64,000 nucleotides of DNA from Pseudonocardiaceae bacterium YIM PH 21723 (lineage in GTDB: Bacteria; Actinomycetota; Actinomycetes; Mycobacteriales; Pseudonocardiaceae): the NCBI GenBank assembly GCA_003600225.1, contig QZFT01000036.1, forward strand, positions 28,162 through 92,161, in the 5' to 3' direction. A model generated the notes under the pieces. It did no database searches, was not told where the DNA came from, and saw nothing but the letters and a program-made list of their open reading frames with translations. Each line of letters begins with the position of its first letter. Position 1 is the stretch's first letter. A program made the position numbers and the translations under genes. Positions 35,505-45,760 of the stretch are shown piece after piece.

Positions 35505-35870
35505 GTGCTTCAGCCTTACCTTCCCCTCCTGCTGATGTTCGTGCTCGCAGCGGGGTTCGCCGTCTTCTCGGTGACCGCTGCGCCGTACATCGGTCCTCGT
35601 CGGTACAACCGCGCGAAACTCGACGCCTACGAGTGCGGCATCGAGCCCTCGCCGCAGCCGGTCGTCGGTGGCGGCCGCATGCCCGTCGCCTACTACCTGA
35701 CGGCGATGCTGTTCATCCTGTTCGACATCGAAATGGTCTTCCTCTACCCGTTCGCTGTTAAGGCGGACGACCTCGGCCTGTTCGGCCTGGTGGAGATCGT
35801 CCTGTTCATCGTCTCCGTCGGTTTCGCCTACGCGTACGTGTGGCGCCGCGGTGGCCTGGACTGGAACTGA
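35505..35870 (+). CDS. nuoA: NADH-quinone oxidoreductase subunit A
   Basis: A 121-residue membrane subunit with three helices. The conserved loop [11 protein letters not shown] and the segment [12 protein letters not shown] are diagnostic. I use the GTG at 35505, preceded by AGAGGGA; upstream starts add a polar stretch absent from the family. First gene of the 14-gene Complex I operon that reduces menaquinone with NADH and pumps protons. Confidence 0.95.
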   Translation: MLQPYLPLLLMFVLAAGFAVFSVTAAPYIGPRRYNRAKLDAYECGIEPSPQPVVGGGRMPVAYYLTAMLFILFDIEMVFLYPFAVKADDLGLFGLVEIVLFIVSVGFAYAYVWRRGGLDWN

Positions 35871-35884
35871 GGGGAGAAAAAGAC

Positions 35885-36433
35885 ATGGGTCTTGAGGAGA
35901 AACTCCCTAACGGCGTTCTGCTGGCCAGCGTGGAGAAACTGGTCAACTGGACGCGCAAGTCGTCGCTGTGGCCCGCCACGTTCGGCCTTGCCTGCTGCGC
36001 CATCGAGATGATGACGTCCGGTGGCCCCCGGTACGACCTGGCCCGCTTCGGCATGGAGGTCTTCCGCGCCTCGCCCCGCCAGGCCGACCTGATGATCGTG
36101 GCCGGCCGGGTGAGCAACAAGATGGCGCCGGTGCTGCGGCAGATCTACGACCAGATGCCCGAGCCGCGCTGGGTGATCGCCATGGGCGTGTGCGCGAGTT
36201 CCGGCGGCATGTTCAACAACTACGCGATCGTCCAGGGCGTCGACCACGTCGTGCCGGTGGACATGTACCTGCCGGGCTGTCCGCCGCGCCCGGAGATGTT
36301 GATCGACGCGATCCTCAAGCTGCATGCCAAGATCATGGATGAGCCGCTGGGCGACACCCGCAAGGCACTGCAGCTGGAGAGCGGATACCGCACGCCGATG
36401 ATCCCGTCCTCCGAGCGCTTTGCGAAGAAGTGA
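35885..36433 (+). CDS. nuoB: NADH-quinone oxidoreductase subunit B
   Basis: A 182-residue peripheral subunit carrying the terminal N2 4Fe-4S cluster. The cluster cysteines are in GLACCAIE, in GVCASSGG and in LPGCPPRPE, the tandem-Cys pattern of NuoB. The ATG at 35885 follows GGGGAGAAAAAGAC. It sits at the quinone site with NuoD. Confidence 0.97.
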   Translation: MGLEEKLPNGVLLASVEKLVNWTRKSSLWPATFGLACCAIEMMTSGGPRYDLARFGMEVFRASPRQADLMIVAGRVSNKMAPVLRQIYDQMPEPRWVIAMGVCASSGGMFNNYAIVQGVDHVVPVDMYLPGCPPRPEMLIDAILKLHAKIMDEPLGDTRKALQLESGYRTPMIPSSERFAKK

Positions 36434-36439
36434 TTTCCG

Positions 36440-37174
36440 ATGACTGAGAACAACGACGCGCTCAGCTCGGCCGAGATGAGCCAGGCCGACCACGAGCGTC
36501 ACCAGGCCGGCGGCGGGGTCGTCGCCGGCAAGGCCCGCCAGGGCATGTTCGGTGTCCAGGGCTCCGGTGACACCTCCGGCTTCGGTGGCCTGCGGCTGCC
36601 CGCCTACTCGCCGAAGGCCAGCGAGCGCCCCTACGGCGGCTGGTTCGACGAGTTCACCGACGAGCTGCTCGCCGCCATGAGCGAGAAGGCCATCCCGGCC
36701 GACGCGATCCAGCAGGTCACCGTGGACCGCGGCGAGATCACCTACTACGTGCGCCGCGAGCACATCCTCGCGCTGTGCAGGCTGCTCCGGGACGACGAGG
36801 CGCTGCGCTTCGAGCTCTGCTCCAGCGTGTCCGGAGTGGACTACGGCGCCGACGTGCCGCAGCGGCTGCACTCCGTCTACCACCTCACGTCGATGACCTA
36901 CCGCCGCCGCATCCGGCTGGAAGTCGCGGTGGACATCGACGACCCGCACATCCCGTCCGTCGTGGAGGTCTACCCGACCGCCGACTGGCAGGAGCGGGAG
37001 GCGTGGGACATGTTCGGCATCGTCTACGACGGCCACCCCGCGCTGACCCGGATCCTCATGCCGGACGACTGGGACGGCCACCCCCAGCGCAAGGACTACC
37101 CGCTCGGCGGCATCCCCGTCGAATACAAGGGCGCCGAGATTCCGCCGCCGGACCAGCGGAGGGCTTACTCATGA
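36440..37174 (+). CDS. nuoC: NADH-quinone oxidoreductase subunit C
   Basis: A 244-residue peripheral-arm subunit. The 30-kDa signature is [22 protein letters not shown], followed by [19 protein letters not shown]. An N-terminal extension of about 70 residues, Gly/Gln-rich, precedes the domain, as is usual in actinobacteria. nuoC and nuoD are separate here and overlap by four bases. Confidence 0.96.
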   Translation: MTENNDALSSAEMSQADHERHQAGGGVVAGKARQGMFGVQGSGDTSGFGGLRLPAYSPKASERPYGGWFDEFTDELLAAMSEKAIPADAIQQVTVDRGEITYYVRREHILALCRLLRDDEALRFELCSSVSGVDYGADVPQRLHSVYHLTSMTYRRRIRLEVAVDIDDPHIPSVVEVYPTADWQEREAWDMFGIVYDGHPALTRILMPDDWDGHPQRKDYPLGGIPVEYKGAEIPPPDQRRAYS

Positions 37175-38529
37175 CCACGTTCAACGACACCGAAGCGCAG
37201 GTCACCGCGACCGAGCTGTCCGACGAGGACATCGCTCCGTCGAGGAGGACCACCGAGGGCACCGTCTACACGGTGACCGGCGGCGACTGGGACCAGGTCC
37301 TGGAGGACGCCCAGCACGACGAGCGCGTCGTGATCAACATGGGCCCGCAGCACCCGTCCACCCACGGCGTGCTCCGCCTGGTGCTGGAGCTCGAGGGCGA
37401 GACCGTCACCCAGGGCCGCTGCGTCATCGGCTACCTGCACACCGGTATCGAGAAGAACTGCGAATACCGGAACTGGACCCAGGGCGTCACCTTCGTGACG
37501 CGGATGGACTACCTGGCGCCGCTGCACAACGAGACCGCCTACTGCCTGGCGGTGGAGAAGCTGCTCGGCGTCGAGGTTCCGCGTCGCGCGCAGCTGATCC
37601 GCATGCTGCTGATGGAGATCAACCGCATCTCCAGCCACCTGGTCTGCCTGGCCACCGGCGGCATGGAACTCGGCGCGCTGACCGCGATGACCGCCGGTTT
37701 CCGGGAGCGCGAGGTAGCGCTGCACCTGCTGGAGTTCCTCACCGGCCTGCGGATGAACCACGCGTTCATCCGGCCCGGCGGCACCGCGCAGGACCTGCCC
37801 GGCGGCTGGCGTCCCCGGGTCATGGAGTTCGTCCGGTGGATGGACAAGTACCTGCCCAGCTACGACAAGCTGCTCACCGGTCAGCCGATCTGGCGCAACC
37901 GGCTCGCGGGCATCGGCTACCTGCCGGTGGACGCCTGCCTGGCGCTGGGTGTCACCGGCCCGATCCTGCGGTCCGCCGGCCTGGCGTGGGACCTGCGCAA
38001 GACCGAGCCGTACCTGCTGTACCCGGAGTTCAACTTCGACGTGCCGACCAGCACCGATGCCGACTGCTTCGCCCGCTACCTGCTGCGCGTCGAGGAGATG
38101 CACCAGAGCCTGCGGCTGATCCGGCAGATCGTGGAGGCCCTCGAGGACGGCCCGGTCATGGTGGAGGACGCCAAGATCGCCTGGCCGGCCAAGCTGAGCA
38201 TCGGCTCCGACGGCCTGGGCAACTCCCTGGACCACGTCAAGAAGATCATGGGTCAGTCGATGGAATCGCTGATCCACCACTTCAAGCTGGTCACCGAGGG
38301 CTTCGACGTCCCGGCCGGTCAGGTGTACGTGCCGATCGAGTCGCCGCGAGGCGAGCTCGGCTACCACCTGGTCTCCGAGGGCGGCACCCGGCCGGGCCGG
38401 GTCCACGTGCGCGAACCCTCCTTCATCAATCTGCAGTCGATGCCCGCGATGTCCGAAGGCGGCCTGGTCGCCGACGTCATCGCGGCGGTTGCCTCTATCG
38501 ACCCGGTGATGGGTGGTGTTGACCGATGA
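37171..38529 (+). CDS. nuoD: NADH-quinone oxidoreductase subunit D
   Basis: A 452-residue subunit forming the quinone-binding cavity with NuoB and NuoH. Conserved blocks are [30 protein letters not shown], the [11 protein letters not shown] helix and the ending [31 protein letters not shown]. An N-terminal acidic extension of about 55 residues is not part of the core. It starts at the ATG overlapping the nuoC stop. Confidence 0.97.
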   Translation: MTTFNDTEAQVTATELSDEDIAPSRRTTEGTVYTVTGGDWDQVLEDAQHDERVVINMGPQHPSTHGVLRLVLELEGETVTQGRCVIGYLHTGIEKNCEYRNWTQGVTFVTRMDYLAPLHNETAYCLAVEKLLGVEVPRRAQLIRMLLMEINRISSHLVCLATGGMELGALTAMTAGFREREVALHLLEFLTGLRMNHAFIRPGGTAQDLPGGWRPRVMEFVRWMDKYLPSYDKLLTGQPIWRNRLAGIGYLPVDACLALGVTGPILRSAGLAWDLRKTEPYLLYPEFNFDVPTSTDADCFARYLLRVEEMHQSLRLIRQIVEALEDGPVMVEDAKIAWPAKLSIGSDGLGNSLDHVKKIMGQSMESLIHHFKLVTEGFDVPAGQVYVPIESPRGELGYHLVSEGGTRPGRVHVREPSFINLQSMPAMSEGGLVADVIAAVASIDPVMGGVDR

Positions 38530-39245
38530 CCGAGATGCTCAACGACGTGTTCGGCCAGGACACACGGACCAAGGCGCAGCAGCTGATCGCCAGGTACCCG
38601 CAGTCCCGCTCCGCGTTGCTGCCCATGCTGCACCTGGTGCAGTCGGTGGAGGGCTTCGTCAGCCAGGACGGCATCCGGTTCTGCGCCGAGCAGCTGGAGC
38701 TGACCACCGCCGAGGTCAGCGCGGTGGCCACCTTCTACACGATGTACAAGCGCAAGCCGTGTGGCGAGCACCTGGTCAGCGTGTGCACCAACACGCTGTG
38801 CGCGGCCCTGGGCGGCGACGCGATCTACGCGCGGCTCAAGGAGGAACTCGGTTCCGACGGCAAGCCGCTCGGCCACGAGCAGACCTCCGAGGACGGCAAG
38901 GTCACCCTGGAGCACGCCGAGTGCCTGGCTGCCTGCGACCTGGGACCGGTGCTGCAGGTCAACTACGAGTACTTCGACAACCAGGACCCGGACACCGCGT
39001 CCGACCTGGTCGCGAAGCTGCGCGCCGGCGAGAGGCCCGCGCCGACCCGTGGCGCCCCGCTGACCGACTTCAAGCAGGCCGAACTCCAGCTGGCCGGGTT
39101 CTTCGAGGGCCGGGACCTGGATGTCGCCGGCCCGTCCGCGGCCAAGGAGACGTTGCGCGGCAACACCGTGGCCCAGGATCGCGGCTGGTCCGCGCCGGTC
39201 ATGCCCGATGGTGTCCTGCCCCCGGTTCCGGAGAAGAAAAAATGA
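38526..39245 (+). CDS. nuoE: NADH-quinone oxidoreductase subunit E
   Basis: A 239-residue subunit with a thioredoxin-like 2Fe-2S domain. Cluster cysteines are in [12 protein letters not shown] and [12 protein letters not shown]-terminal tail of about 70 residues follows, ending PPVPEKKK, longer than in E. coli and seen in actinobacterial NuoE. ATGA overlaps connect it to nuoD and nuoF. Confidence 0.96.
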   Translation: MTEMLNDVFGQDTRTKAQQLIARYPQSRSALLPMLHLVQSVEGFVSQDGIRFCAEQLELTTAEVSAVATFYTMYKRKPCGEHLVSVCTNTLCAALGGDAIYARLKEELGSDGKPLGHEQTSEDGKVTLEHAECLAACDLGPVLQVNYEYFDNQDPDTASDLVAKLRAGERPAPTRGAPLTDFKQAELQLAGFFEGRDLDVAGPSAAKETLRGNTVAQDRGWSAPVMPDGVLPPVPEKKK

Positions 39246-40537
39246 GCAACGAACTCGTTCCGGTACTGACGAAGCGCTGGCTGTCGCCGAACTCGTGGAC
39301 CATGGACACGTACGAGCAGCTCGAGGGCTACCAGGGTCTGCGCAAAGCCCTGGGCGCGCAGCCGGATCAGCTGATCGAACTGGTCAAGGCCTCGGGCCTG
39401 CGTGGCCGCGGCGGCGCCGGGTTCCCCACCGGCCTCAAGTGGAGCTTCATCCCGCAGGGCGACGGTAAGCCGCACTACCTGGTGATCAACGCCGATGAGG
39501 GCGAGCCGGGTACCTGCAAGGACATCCCGCTGATGATGGCCGACCCGCACTCGCTGATCGAGGGCTGCATCATCACCTCGTACGCGATCCGGGCCAACTT
39601 CTGCGCCATCTACGTGCGTGGCGAGGTGCTGCACTGCATCCGCAGGCTGAACGCCGCCGTGCAGGAGGCGTACGCCAAGGGCTATCTGGGCAAGAACATC
39701 CTCGGCTCGGGCTTCGACCTGGACATCGTGGTGCACGCCGGAGCCGGTGCCTACATCTGCGGTGAAGAGACCGCGTTGCTCGACTCCCTGGAGGGCAGGC
39801 GGGGACAGCCGCGGCTCAAGCCGCCGTTCCCCGCCACGAGTGGCCTCTACGCATCGCCGACGGTGGTCAACAACGTCGAGACGATCACGAGTGTGCCGTA
39901 CATCGTGCTCGGCGGTTCCGACTGGTTCCGTGCCATGGGCACCGAGAAGTCGCCCGGCCCGAAGATCTACTCGATCTCCGGGCACGTGGAGAAGCCCGGC
40001 CAGTACGAGGCACCGCTCGGCATCACGCTGCGCGAGCTGCTGGAGATGGCCGGCGGCATGAAGGACGGGATTCCGCTCAAGTTCTGGACTCCGGGCGGCT
40101 CGTCCACCCCGCTGTTCACCGCGGAACACCTCGACGTGCCACTGGACTTCGAGGGTGCGGCCGCCGCTGGATCGATGCTGGGCACCACCGCCGTGCAGGT
40201 CTTCAACGAGACCGTGTCCGTGCCGTGGGCGGTCATGAAGTGGACCGAGTTCTACAAGCACGAGTCCTGCGGAAAGTGCACCCCGTGCCGCGAGGGCACC
40301 TACTGGCTCACCCAGATCCTGCAGCGGATGTGCAAGGGCGAGGGAACCGCCGCCGACATCGAGAACCTCCTCGATATCTGCGACAACATCCTCGGCCGCA
40401 GCTTCTGCGCGCTCGGTGACGGCGCGGTCAGCCCGATCACCAGTGGCATCAAGTACTTCCGGCACGAGTTCCTCGCGCTGTGCGAGAAGAACGCCGAGGA
40501 CTCGTACGAAGCCTTCCTGGCTGGAGCAAGCGCATGA
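39242..40537 (+). CDS. nuoF: NADH-quinone oxidoreductase subunit F
   Basis: A 431-residue subunit that binds NADH, FMN and cluster N3. The glycine-rich FMN/NADH segment is GLRGRGGAGFPTGLKW, followed by INADEGEPGTCKD. The 4Fe-4S motif is ESCGKCTPCREGT with a distal Cys in RSFCALGDGA. It is the electron entry point of the complex. Confidence 0.97.
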   Translation: MSNELVPVLTKRWLSPNSWTMDTYEQLEGYQGLRKALGAQPDQLIELVKASGLRGRGGAGFPTGLKWSFIPQGDGKPHYLVINADEGEPGTCKDIPLMMADPHSLIEGCIITSYAIRANFCAIYVRGEVLHCIRRLNAAVQEAYAKGYLGKNILGSGFDLDIVVHAGAGAYICGEETALLDSLEGRRGQPRLKPPFPATSGLYASPTVVNNVETITSVPYIVLGGSDWFRAMGTEKSPGPKIYSISGHVEKPGQYEAPLGITLRELLEMAGGMKDGIPLKFWTPGGSSTPLFTAEHLDVPLDFEGAAAAGSMLGTTAVQVFNETVSVPWAVMKWTEFYKHESCGKCTPCREGTYWLTQILQRMCKGEGTAADIENLLDICDNILGRSFCALGDGAVSPITSGIKYFRHEFLALCEKNAEDSYEAFLAGASA

Positions 40538-42984
40538 CACTCGCAGCGGACAAGAACACCGACATCGTGGTGCCCGACGGCCACGTGAAGCTGACCATCG
40601 ACGGCGCCGAGGTCGTAGCGCCCAAGGGTGAGCTGCTCATCCGCACCGCGGAACGCCTCGGCACCGTCATCCCACGCTTCTGCGACCACCCGCTCCTCGA
40701 ACCGGCCGGCGCCTGCCGCCAGTGCCTGGTCGAGGTGGAAATGGGTGGCCGGCCGATGCCGAAGCCGCAGGCCAGCTGCACGCTGACCGTGGCCGACGGC
40801 ATGGTGGTGAAGACACAGCTCACCAGCCCGGTGGCCGACAAGGCGCAGGCCGGCGTGATGGAGCTGCTGCTGATCAACCACCCGCTGGACTGCCCGATCT
40901 GCGACAAGGGCGGCGAATGCCCGCTGCAGAACCAGGCGCTCAAACACGGCCGCACCGACAGCCGGTTCACCGAGACCAAGCGGACCTTCCCGAAGCCGAT
41001 CGCCGTGTCCAGCCAGGTACTGCTGGACCGCGAACGCTGCGTGCTGTGCCAGCGCTGCACCCGGTTCTCCGAGCAGATCGCCGGCGACCCGTTCATCGAG
41101 CTCCTCGAACGCGGCTCGCAGCAGCAGATCGGCACCGCGCAGGACCAGCCGTTCCAGAGCTACTTCTCCGGCAACACCATCCAGATCTGCCCGGTCGGCG
41201 CGCTGACCAGCGCCGCCTACCGGTTCCGCTCCCGCCCGTTCGACCTGGTCTCCACGCCCAGCGTGTGCGAGCACTGCGCCGGTGGCTGCGCCACCCGGAC
41301 CGACTGGCGGCGCGGCAAGATCACCCGTCGGCTGGCCGCGGAGGACCCGCAGGTCAACGAGGAGTGGATCTGCGACAAGGGCCGGTTCGCATTCACCTAC
41401 ACCACCGAGCCCGACCGGCTGCTGCGACCGCGGGTCCGCGACGCCAAGACCGGTGAACTGCGGGACGCCTCCTGGACCGAGGCGCTGCGGGTCGCCGCCG
41501 AAGGCCTGACCAAGGCCAAGGAGGCCGGTGGCGTCGGCGTGCTGCCCGGCGGCCGGCTGACCGTCGAGGACGCGTACGCGTACAGCAAGTTCGCCCGCGT
41601 CGCCCTGGGCACCAACGACATCGACTACCGCAACCGGCCGAGCTCCGCGGAGGAGCTGGCCTTCCTCGGTTCGACCGTCTCCGGCACCAACCCGGAGCAC
41701 GGCGTCACCTACGGCGACATCGAGAAGGCGCCCGCTGTGCTGCTCATCGCGCTGGAGCCCGAGGAAGAGGCCCCCGGCGTCTTCCTGCGGCTGCGCAAGG
41801 GCAACCGCAAGCACGGCAACCGGGTGTTCCACATGGGACAGTGGACGACCCCGGCGGTGGTGAAGACCAACGGCACGCTGATCCCGTGTCTGCCCGGCGA
41901 AGAGGCCGACATGCTCGGCAGGCTTCCGTCCGAGGTGGACGAACTGCTGCGCAGGCCCGACGCGGTCATCCTGCTCGGCGAGCGGGCCGCGGAGATCACC
42001 GGCCTGTTCAGCACCGCCCGCGAACTGGCGGCGCAGACCGGCGCCAAGCTGGCCTGGATCCCGCGGCGCGCGGGTGAGCTGGCCGCCATCGAGGCGGGCG
42101 CACTGCCCACCATGCTTCCCGGTGGCCGCCCGGTCACCGATTCCGTGGCCAGGGCCGAGGTCGAACTGGCCTGGGGCCTGGAGACCGGCACGCTGCCCAC
42201 CGCCGAGGGCCGCGATCTCGCGGGCATCCTCGGCGCGGTGGCCAACGGCAGGCTCGCCGGCCTGGTGATCGGCTCGGTGGACGTCCACGACCTGCCGAAC
42301 CCGGAGCTCGCCGAGCGGGCCCTGGACTCCGGCGTGTTCGTGGTCAGCCTGGACCTGCGTGAATCCAGCGTCACCCGGCGGGCCGACGTGGTGCTGCCGG
42401 TCGCGGCGATCAGCGAGAAGGCCGGCACCTACATCAACTGGGAAGGCCGTCGCCGGCCGTTCCCGGTGGTCATCACCGGTACCAACCGGCTGCCGGACTG
42501 CCGGGTGCTGGACACCCTCGCGGTGGAGATGGACGCGGACCTGTTCACCCAGACCCCGGCCGCGGCCATGGCGGACCTGGGCAGGCTCGGCCACCACACC
42601 GGCAACCGGATCCCGGCGCCGTCGGTGGACGCGGGCCGGCCCAACCGGCCCGGACAGCGGCACGCGGTCCTCGCCACCTGGCACCAGCTGATCGACCACG
42701 GCTCGATGCAGGACGGCGAACCGCACCTGGCGGGCACCGCCCGCCCGGCCGTCGCCCGGCTCTCGGTGGACACCGCCAAGGCCTTCGGCGTCGCCGACGC
42801 GGCGTTGATCACCGTGGGCACCGACCGCGGCTCGGTGACGCTGCTCGCCGAGTTCGCCGACCTGCCGGAAGGCGTGGTCTGGCTGCCGAGCAACTCCACC
42901 CCGGCCACCGTCCGGACCTCCCTCGGCGCCGGTCACGGCGCCCTCGTCACCGTGACGACCGCTGCGAACGGAGCCGCGTCGTGA
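40534..42984 (+). CDS. nuoG: NADH-quinone oxidoreductase subunit G
   Basis: An 816-residue molybdopterin-oxidoreductase-like subunit with several Fe-S clusters. The N-terminal 2Fe-2S domain has CDHPLLEPAGACRQCLVEVE. The next clusters are HPLDCPICDKGGECPL and RCVLCQRCTRF, and an additional motif CEHCAGGCATRTDW may hold an extra cluster. The ATG at 40534 overlaps the nuoF stop. The stop at 42984 overlaps by four bases the start of a short ORF that leads into nuoH. Confidence 0.96.
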   Translation: MTLAADKNTDIVVPDGHVKLTIDGAEVVAPKGELLIRTAERLGTVIPRFCDHPLLEPAGACRQCLVEVEMGGRPMPKPQASCTLTVADGMVVKTQLTSPVADKAQAGVMELLLINHPLDCPICDKGGECPLQNQALKHGRTDSRFTETKRTFPKPIAVSSQVLLDRERCVLCQRCTRFSEQIAGDPFIELLERGSQQQIGTAQDQPFQSYFSGNTIQICPVGALTSAAYRFRSRPFDLVSTPSVCEHCAGGCATRTDWRRGKITRRLAAEDPQVNEEWICDKGRFAFTYTTEPDRLLRPRVRDAKTGELRDASWTEALRVAAEGLTKAKEAGGVGVLPGGRLTVEDAYAYSKFARVALGTNDIDYRNRPSSAEELAFLGSTVSGTNPEHGVTYGDIEKAPAVLLIALEPEEEAPGVFLRLRKGNRKHGNRVFHMGQWTTPAVVKTNGTLIPCLPGEEADMLGRLPSEVDELLRRPDAVILLGERAAEITGLFSTARELAAQTGAKLAWIPRRAGELAAIEAGALPTMLPGGRPVTDSVARAEVELAWGLETGTLPTAEGRDLAGILGAVANGRLAGLVIGSVDVHDLPNPELAERALDSGVFVVSLDLRESSVTRRADVVLPVAAISEKAGTYINWEGRRRPFPVVITGTNRLPDCRVLDTLAVEMDADLFTQTPAAAMADLGRLGHHTGNRIPAPSVDAGRPNRPGQRHAVLATWHQLIDHGSMQDGEPHLAGTARPAVARLSVDTAKAFGVADAALITVGTDRGSVTLLAEFADLPEGVVWLPSNSTPATVRTSLGAGHGALVTVTTAANGAAS

Positions 42985-43082
42985 CGACTGCTCTTGAGTC
43001 CCCGAAGTTGACGATGTTCGGGCGAGGAACGAACCCGAACATCGTCAACTTCGGAACCAGCTGCTTCGAGGAGACCGCATGA
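42981..43082 (+). CDS. Short coupled ORF (33 aa) spanning repeat copy C between nuoG and nuoH
   Basis: A GTG start overlaps the nuoG stop as GTGA, and the TGA stop overlaps the nuoH ATG as ATGA. Between them 33 codons run without a stop through palindromic repeat copy C, giving PKLTMFG, PNIVNFG and CFEE segments. The arrangement preserves translational coupling across an inserted repeat. Related actinobacterial nuoH proteins often start near MTxALLADDP, so the first codons (MTTALE) may be the displaced original nuoH start (inference). The peptide need not have a function of its own. Confidence 0.5.
   Translation: MTTALESPKLTMFGRGTNPNIVNFGTSCFEETA
43002..43054. repeat. 53-bp palindromic repeat, copy C
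   Basis: A perfect inverted repeat with 21-base arms (43002-43022 and 43034-43054) and an 11-base loop (CGAGGAACGAA). The 18 bases after it (ending CTGCTTCGAGGAG) are nearly the same as after copy D and provide the GAGGAG ribosome site of nuoH. Confidence 0.95.
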
Positions 43083-44371
43083 AGACGGCTGATCTGCTGG
43101 CCGACGACCCGATCTGGCTGATCATCATCAAGGTGGTCGGGATCTTCGTGTACCTGGTGGTCTTCACGCTGTTCATGATCTGGCTGGAGCGCCGGGTCGT
43201 GGGTCGCATGCAGCACCGGCCCGGTCCGAACCGGGTCGGACCGTTCGGCCTGCTGCAGTCACTGGCCGACGGCCTGAAGCTGGCCTTCAAGGAGGACATC
43301 CGGCCGGTCCTGGCCGACAAGTGGGTGTTCTTCCTGGCCCCGGTCGTCTCCGCGGTGCCCGCGCTGCTGGCCTTCTCGGTGATCCCGCTCGGCGGTGAGG
43401 TCACCATGTTCGGCGAGCGCACCGCGTTGCAGCTGGCCGACCTGCCGGTCGGCCTGCTGGTGGTGCTCGCGTGTTCCAGCCTGGGCGTCTACGGCATCGT
43501 GCTGGCCGGCTGGGCCTCCGGCTCGCCATACCCGCTGCTCGGCGCGCTGCGGTCCGCCGCGCAGGTCATCTCCTACGAGATCGCGATGGGCCTGAGCATC
43601 GTCGCGGTCGTCATGTACTCCGGCTCGATGTCCACCTCGGACATCGTGCTGGCGCAGAAGGACAACTGGTTCTTCTACCTGCTGCCGCTGAGCTTCCTGA
43701 TCTACCTGGTGTCCATGGTCGGTGAGACCAACCGCGCGCCGTTCGACCTCGCGGAGGCCGAGTCGGAGCTGGTCGGTGGCTTCCACACCGAGTACTCCTC
43801 GCTGAAGTTCGCCCTGTTCTTCCTGGCCGAGTACATCAACATGGTCACCGTCTCCGGCCTGGCCACCACCATGTTCTTCGGTGGCTGGTACGCCCCGTGG
43901 CGGTTCCTGCCGTTCGGCCTCGGCGAGGTCTGGGCCGGCGCGGACACCGGCTGGTGGCCGCTGCTGTGGTTCACGCTGAAGACGCTCGGCTTCCTGTTCC
44001 TCTTCATCTGGCTGCGTGGCACGCTGCCCCGGTTCCGCTACGACCAGTTCATGAAGCTGGGCTGGAAGGTCCTGGTGCCGGTCAGCCTGGTCTGGATCCT
44101 CGGCGTCACCGCCGTCCGCGTCATGCAGCGCGAGGAGCTGTCCACCACCTTCAAGCTGGTGGCCGTCCTCATCGGCGTGACCGTCATCGTGTTGATCAGC
44201 TTCCTCATCCCGGACCGGCCGGAACGGGACACCACCATCGTGCGCACCGCGGGCAGCGACTACCCGCTGCCGCCACCGGACCTGCGCGTGCCGGCGGCAC
44301 CCAAACGCCGGCTCGCCGCGGCGGCGACAGCGAAGCTTCCGTCCGCCACCAAGGAGGATGGCGATGTTTGA
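43079..44371 (+). CDS. nuoH: NADH-quinone oxidoreductase subunit H
   Basis: A 430-residue membrane subunit that joins the two arms and lines the quinone tunnel. Family blocks are [33 protein letters not shown] and [31 protein letters not shown] cytosolic C-terminal tail of about 50 residues follows the last helix. The ATG at 43079 follows GAGGAGACCGC, contributed by the region next to repeat copy C. Confidence 0.97.
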   Translation: MKTADLLADDPIWLIIIKVVGIFVYLVVFTLFMIWLERRVVGRMQHRPGPNRVGPFGLLQSLADGLKLAFKEDIRPVLADKWVFFLAPVVSAVPALLAFSVIPLGGEVTMFGERTALQLADLPVGLLVVLACSSLGVYGIVLAGWASGSPYPLLGALRSAAQVISYEIAMGLSIVAVVMYSGSMSTSDIVLAQKDNWFFYLLPLSFLIYLVSMVGETNRAPFDLAEAESELVGGFHTEYSSLKFALFFLAEYINMVTVSGLATTMFFGGWYAPWRFLPFGLGEVWAGADTGWWPLLWFTLKTLGFLFLFIWLRGTLPRFRYDQFMKLGWKVLVPVSLVWILGVTAVRVMQREELSTTFKLVAVLIGVTVIVLISFLIPDRPERDTTIVRTAGSDYPLPPPDLRVPAAPKRRLAAAATAKLPSATKEDGDV

Positions 44372-44930
44372 TGCCCTGAAAGGCTTCGGCGTCACCTTCG
44401 GGACGATGTTCAAGAAGGTCGTCACCGAGGAGTACCCCGAGGTCAAGAAGATCCCGGCCGAGCGCTACCACGGACGGCACCAGCTCAACCGGCATCCGGA
44501 CGGGCTGGAGAAGTGCGTCGGCTGCGAACTCTGTGCCTGGGCCTGTCCGGCCGACGCGATCTACGTCGAGGGCGGGGACAACACCGAGAAGGCCCGCTTT
44601 TCGCCTGGTGAGCGGTACGGCGCGATCTACCAGATCAACTACCTCCGGTGCATCGGCTGCGGCCTGTGCGTCGAGGCCTGCCCGACCCGGTCGTTGACCA
44701 TGACCACCGAGTACGAGCTCGCCGACGACAACCGGCAGGATCTGATCTACACCAAGGAACAGCTGATGGCGCCGCTGCTGTCCGGCATGGAACAGCCGCC
44801 GCACCCGATGCGCCTTGGGGACAACGAGCAGGACTACTACGTGAAGGGTCCTGAGCTCGCAGTTTCCATGGAATCTGCGCCCTTTGCAGATTCCATGGAA
44901 ACTGCTCCACTGAAGGAGCAGGGTAAGTGA
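44364..44930 (+). CDS. nuoI: NADH-quinone oxidoreductase subunit I with palindrome-encoded tail
   Basis: A 188-residue subunit with two 4Fe-4S clusters: [15 protein letters not shown] and [15 protein letters not shown]. The ATG at 44364 is six bases after AGGAGG; an ATG at 44358 is also possible. The gene overlaps nuoH. After the conserved end near DYYVKGPE the frame continues for about 25 codons through a perfect 20-base inverted repeat that encodes two similar stretches ([15 protein letters not shown]). This tail is not part of the usual NuoI and appears to come from an in-frame insertion. Confidence 0.95.
   Translation: MFDALKGFGVTFGTMFKKVVTEEYPEVKKIPAERYHGRHQLNRHPDGLEKCVGCELCAWACPADAIYVEGGDNTEKARFSPGERYGAIYQINYLRCIGCGLCVEACPTRSLTMTTEYELADDNRQDLIYTKEQLMAPLLSGMEQPPHPMRLGDNEQDYYVKGPELAVSMESAPFADSMETAPLKEQGK
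44859..44905. repeat. Perfect palindromic element inside nuoI
   Basis: GCAGTTTCCATGGAATCTGC and its exact complement are separated by seven bases (GCCCTTT). It lies wholly within the nuoI frame, 23 bases before the stop. Each arm is itself built round TTTCCATGGAA. It is unrelated in sequence to the 53-bp repeat family, and no second copy was seen here. Confidence 0.95.
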
Positions 44931-45760
44931 GTTCCGTGTTCGTGACCCAGGCCGTCGTTGACGCCGGTCCGGTCAGCATGGGCGAGCAGGTCGCCTTCTA
45001 CGTCCTGGGCACCGGCTCGCTCATCGGCGCGCTCGGCATGCTGTTCGCCCGCAACGCCGTGCACTCCGCCCTGTGGCTGGTGCTCACCATGCTCAACCTC
45101 GGCGTGCTCTACATGGTCGGGCAGGCGCCGTTCCTCGGCTTCGTGCAGATCATCGTGTACACCGGCGCGATCATGATGCTGTTCCTGTTCGTGCTGATGA
45201 TGGTCGGCCGGGAGAGTTCCGACTCGGTGGTCGAGGTGCTGCGTGGCCAGCGGCTCGCCGCCGGGGTGATCGGCCTCGGCTTCGCCGGCCTGCTGGTCGC
45301 GGCGCTGGTGCGCTCGCTGACCCAGGTCAAACCGATCGGGCTGGCCCAGCCGAACGCCCAGGGCGGCGGGAACGTGGCCAACGTGGGCAAGCTGATCTTC
45401 ACCGATTACCTGTTCGCCTTCGAGCTCACCTCGGCGCTGCTGATCACCGCGGCGATCGGTGCGATGGTGCTGGCCTTCAACGAGAAGCGCCGCCGCCCGG
45501 CCTACGCCAAGAGCCTGCAGCAGGAATTGGTCGAGGCCCGGTTCCAGGGCAACCGGCCGAGCCCGCTGCCCGGTCCCGGTGTCTTCGCCACCGCGAACTC
45601 GGTGGCCACCCCGGCGCTGCTACCGGATGGATCCGTCGCCCCGGAGTCGCTGTCCGAGGTCATCGAGTCCACCGCCCGGGAGCGGCTCGACCCCGACCTG
45701 CTCCCGGAGCCCGACGCGCACGCCCTGACCGCTCCCGAACAGCGTGAAGGTGAGTCATGA
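44927..45760 (+). CDS. nuoJ: NADH-quinone oxidoreductase subunit J
   Basis: A 277-residue membrane subunit with five helices, including the [20 protein letters not shown] segment with the pi-bulge region. The GTG start overlaps the nuoI stop (GTGA). A C-terminal hydrophilic tail of about 90 residues follows the last helix, as is common in actinobacteria. The stop overlaps an ATG that opens the second repeat-bearing short ORF. Confidence 0.95.
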   Translation: MSSVFVTQAVVDAGPVSMGEQVAFYVLGTGSLIGALGMLFARNAVHSALWLVLTMLNLGVLYMVGQAPFLGFVQIIVYTGAIMMLFLFVLMMVGRESSDSVVEVLRGQRLAAGVIGLGFAGLLVAALVRSLTQVKPIGLAQPNAQGGGNVANVGKLIFTDYLFAFELTSALLITAAIGAMVLAFNEKRRRPAYAKSLQQELVEARFQGNRPSPLPGPGVFATANSVATPALLPDGSVAPESLSEVIESTARERLDPDLLPEPDAHALTAPEQREGES

